Source: Typha latifolia
Lineage: Eukaryota > Streptophyta > Magnoliopsida > Poales > Typhaceae
Direction of reading: 5' to 3'
DNA: 64,000 bases
NCBI GenBank assembly: GCA_019914945.1
Contig: CM034102.1
Location: 6,995,501-7,059,500, forward strand
Shown here: positions 60,775 through 64,000 of the stretch, piece after piece
How the letters are laid out: each line of letters begins with the position of its first letter
Position numbering within the stretch: position 1 is the first letter of the stretch
Translations under genes and position numbers: made by a program
Notes under the pieces: generated by a model
Databases searched by the model: none
What the model saw: the letters and a program-made list of their open reading frames with translations, nothing else
What the model was told of the DNA's origin: nothing

Positions 60775-62656
60775 ATGGACAGCGCCCTCGCAAGTGCCTC
60801 GTCCATCACGGATCAGAGGCAAAAGATCGAGCAGTACAAGCTCATCCTAGCCTCCATGCTCTCATCTCCCAATCCGGACATCCCCCAGGCCAAGCGATTC
60901 ATCGATCACAGTAACTTCCCTTTGCTATGGTTTCGATTCTCTCCTTTCTTCCCATTTTAGTAGCTTCTTGATCGAGAAATGCTTTCTTTCTTGTGCGGTA
61001 GTGGTCTCCGACGATGTCCCGTTGGTGGTATCGAGGCAGTTGCTTCATACATTTGCGACGGAGTTGGGGAGGTTGGAGCCGAACGCTCAAAAGGAGATAG
61101 CGCATTATGCCCTAGCTCAGATCCAGCCTAGAGTGGTCTCCTTCGAGGAGCAGGTCTTATACCTTTTGATGCCACTACTTTTATAAATTTTTTCCTAGTT
61201 TTCCTTTGTTTGAATGGCTTAGATTTCCGATTGTTGTGTGTTTCTGGGATAATAAAACTGATGGATTTGGATAGTGTGATAGTGTGGTGATATGTTCTCT
61301 CGTTTGTAATGTGGGATTCTTCTAGGTATGAGATAACTAAAACTAACCGGGACGATTGTCATTCTCAGGTTTTAGTAATCAGGGAGAAGCTAGCTGAACT
61401 GTATGAGTCTGAGCAGCAGTGGTCAAAGGCAGCACAAATGCTTAGTGGGATCGATTTGGACTCAGGAATCAGGTCGATTCTGTTTTTCTGGTTCAGTTTC
61501 TTATGAGAAGGCTGACATTATTCATTTTTAAGATAGCCTCCTTGGGAGCTGAAATTTTAAGTCGATCTTCAGGATGCTTGATGAAACATACAAGCTGTCC
61601 AAATGTGTCCAAATTGCTAGACTCTATCTTGAGGTTAGTTTGCAAATTATAATTTTTAATATATGATACTGACTGGAAATTACATAAGAGAATTTTTTTT
61701 TTCATTTATTTAGGATGATGATGCTGTGAATGCTGAGGCTTTTATCAACAAAGCTTCTTTCTTGGTTAGCAACAGTCAACATGAGGTTCTAAATTTACAA
61801 TACAAGGTGGATCACTCTATGAAGAGCTGTTACACTTTTACTTCAAAGACTAAAGTCAAATTTCTATGTGCTGCTCTTATTAATTTATTTTTAATTTTGT
61901 CACTGTTTTGAAGGTTTGTTATGCAAGGATACTAGATTTAAAGCGGAAGTTTCTGGAAGCTGCACTTCGGTATTATGACATTTCTCAGATTGAGAAACGT
62001 CAAATTGGAGACGAGTAAGTTTATTTTTGATCTTCTATGCTTTTGTTTATACCGTGATTAATTTGGAACACATCTTTTCTTTCCTAATGCTCTGGTTTAG
62101 ATTTTTTTGCTTCTTTTATATTCAAGGAATTAATGATTCTGCTGTTGCAGTTTCTTTCGGGTAATTTATGCTTTCTGCTTCTGTCATCCCCTTATTAACA
62201 TACTTGTCATTGTCTAGCCCACTTTAATATGCTCCCTAAATCAGGAAAGATGTCAAGTATTTTATAGTAGATTATGTGCAACTCAACGAGGGACTTTTTA
62301 GAATTTAGTTATAGTTTTTCTCCTGTTATTGCATTTTTTTTGGTATATAAATAGATGGTTGTTGACTCTTAACTAACTGGAGTCAAGGATTTTCTAAGGT
62401 GCTAGAGCTTGCTATTAATTGGGGCGCCTAAATTCATATTCCTTCCTAAGTTCATATTCCTTATGTAGTTGAATACAGAGTATTAACATTTCTAATACCA
62501 TGTTTTATTGGTGGTTATCCACCTTAATGCATACTGTCCAATCTCAGGGAGGTTGATGAGGATGCACTGGAACAGGCTCTCAGTGCTGCTGTGACATGCA
62601 CAATATTGGCTGCAGCTGGTCCCCAACGTTCTCGTGTACTTGCTACCTTGTACAAG
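60775..62656 (+). CDS. CSN4: COP9 signalosome subunit 4, first 7 exons (continues past window)
   Basis: Exons: 60775-60910, 61002-61153, 61369-61472, 61573-61633, 61714-61806, 61914-62014, 62548-62656. They give 756 coding bases, 252 residues, all GT/AG and in phase, ending at TLYK before a GT donor. The protein begins MDSALASASSITDQRQKIEQ and includes DVPLVVSRQLLHTFATELG, REKLAELYESEQQWSKAA and IEKRQIGDE, characteristic of plant CSN4 (COP8/FUS4). It is a core helical-repeat subunit of the nuclear COP9 signalosome, which removes NEDD8 from cullins. CSN4 is normally about 400 residues, so the C-terminal part including most of the PCI domain lies beyond 64000. The last intron is at least 1.3 kb and holds repeats. 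Confidence 0.94.
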
Positions 62657-63224
62657 GTATTCAGAGTTTATCTCCTTAAAAGTTGAACATATTGTTTTAA
62701 GATATAACGTAGCATTTTGTTTTTAAGTTTTTAATCCCTTCATATATTTGCACCTACTTTCGTCCTTTGAAGGTAGCAATATTCTGGCCATGAATTCTAT
62801 TAAATGTTATAGGTTTATAGCTTTATGTACCCATCACATTATAAATAGAAGCTCACATACGCTGAAATTAGGCACTAAGAATTATCATCTGAGTTGCAAT
62901 TTTTTCAGGGAGTTAGAACTTGGAAGTTTGTATTGCGTTGTGTTGTCGTACTCTTGCAGTAATTTCTATCCAGAGTCTAGAATATGTTAGTCATTTTTGA
63001 AGGAAGATAGAACCAAGAATCCAAGTTAATACTTCATATACGGCATGAAAACATCATTTCTCCTGTCTATTTTAGGATGATTTTTTACTACAAAAAATGC
63101 TGGAGTTATATTTCTAATGTCTAAAAGAAACTTTTGTCCAATTGTGTTTAATTCATGAATGGGCATAAGAAATCTAGAATGCCATTAGTTTTTTTTTTTT
63201 TGCAATTAAAATTTTTTGGGAGGT

Positions 63225-63560
63225 AGTATTCTTAGTTTGACTAGGTTTAGTGATTTGGAAAATAAAAGATCAAGTCAAAGTCAAAAATCAAATCCGAATT
63301 AGTCTGGATTTTAATCCTACTAGGTTTAGAAAATTGATTAAAAATCAAACTTTGAAAATTGAACTCAAATCGGAAAGTGAAATCGAGTAAGAGTAGGAAA
63401 CATAAAGCCGAGAAGGAATAAAAAAAGTAAATACGACAAATATATGATCATGATTTTTTTTCTTAATGTGGAAAACCTCTTTCACATAAAGAGGAAAAAT
63501 TATGGACCCGTCTAAAATTGATCGACTTTTTTTCACTAAGCAATTGAAATCATAGATTGA
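63225..63560. repeat. Probable copia-type LTR fragment in CSN4 intron 7
   Basis: TTAATGTGGAAAACCTCTTT followed by an AAAGAGGAAAAA word is a phrase typical of plant copia LTR/leader sequence. Ends are not defined. Confidence 0.35.
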
Positions 63561-63735
63561 AATATCGGCTTATTCCGATTTATATCATGGAAATGGATCA
63601 GCCGATATGGCCAATTTGGTTGATTCTTGATTGAATCATCCAAAATGGAAGGCCAATACTGTTGATATAGTAGATACATATCATTTTTCAAATACCCAAT
63701 CTTGATCTCGAAATTGATACTTAGAATCTTGATCA
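63561..63735 (+). repeat. Decayed end of the CGGCCGATA hAT family
   Basis: Contains ATCAGCCGATATGGCC, then CATATCATTTTTCAAATACC and the end GATACTTAGAATCTTG, parallel to the right ends at 19297 and 39537. The left part is not recognised. Confidence 0.5.
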
Positions 63736-64000
63736 AAATAAAACTTACTTACAACCCTTTCCGACACTTCAGTGTCATAGTATTTAAATAACTTCTTAAA
63801 TACGAATTATGTAATTAACTATCTTTGTGAAAAAGATCGATTCTCTTTATTAAGCAACCGAACGACGAATCAAATCTCGAAAGTAATTGTTGATGTGGCG
63901 GTAGATGACAATGAAGATGCTGTCGACTTAGCTCCTCTGGTACTATTGAAGATCAATAATCTACTAAAGGAATCTCTAAGTCTATACAGGACTACAAATT
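63736..64000. other. Right edge of window, CSN4 intron
   Basis: No CSN4 exon 8 is recognised. A short open stretch near 63890-63960 is not assignable. Confidence 0.35.

Noticed and set aside
1..64000. CRISPR arrays, bacterial operons, tRNA or rRNA genes
   Set aside because: The sequence is plant nuclear DNA. The tandem array at 55976-56205 has no unique spacers, and no convincing tRNA or rRNA sequence was noticed by eye; a tRNA scan would be the decisive check.

Overview
This window looks like nuclear DNA of a flowering plant. It is AT-rich, its genes have many short exons with GT/AG introns, and it is packed with plant transposable elements (Ty3/gypsy and copia LTR elements, hAT, PIF/Harbinger-like MITEs, an L1-type LINE). 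The lineage cannot be fixed from this sequence alone. Exon coordinates were read by hand from splice sites and reading phase; all three gene models stay in frame across every junction.

Three real genes are visible. (1) Minus strand, 19569-31323: a DUF4091 / glycoside-hydrolase-123-like protein, 13 exons, 498 codons. The last visible exon ends in a good splice donor, but no continuation is found in the remaining 19.5 kb, which is solid transposon. (2) Minus strand, 33440-54828: the large subunit of the splicing factor U2AF (U2AF65), complete, 13 exons, 567 residues, spread over 21.4 kb because its introns hold many elements. (3) Plus strand, 60775-62656 and running off the right edge: COP9 signalosome subunit 4 (CSN4), first 7 exons, 252 residues. 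U2AF65 and CSN4 are head to head, about 6 kb apart; the DUF4091 gene lies downstream of U2AF65 on the same strand.

Layout. 1-5417: a Ty3/gypsy element with two LTRs, broken gag-pol and no integrase. 5413-19568: nested hAT transposase relics, their deletion derivatives and solo LTRs, in what may be the last intron of the DUF4091 gene. 19569-31500: the DUF4091 gene; one intron holds a 2-kb hAT-like element carrying a fragment that resembles a bHLH transcription factor. 31500-33440: intergenic. 33440-54828: U2AF65; its introns contain hAT MITEs with perfect 8-bp duplications, Harbinger-like MITEs, a copia integrase fragment and a LINE split by a hAT element. 54829-60774: intergenic, with an LTR-like block containing a 40-bp tandem array and a GGCCCG-rich MITE, and a Harbinger-like MITE next to CSN4. 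60775-64000: CSN4, whose last visible intron again contains repeats.

Two of the genes act in core nuclear functions (3' splice-site recognition; cullin deneddylation), but nothing here shows joint regulation. The most unusual features are the apparent loss or extreme displacement of the DUF4091 3' exons, the captured bHLH-like fragment, and a GTTCGAAC-type motif shared by two otherwise different LTRs.
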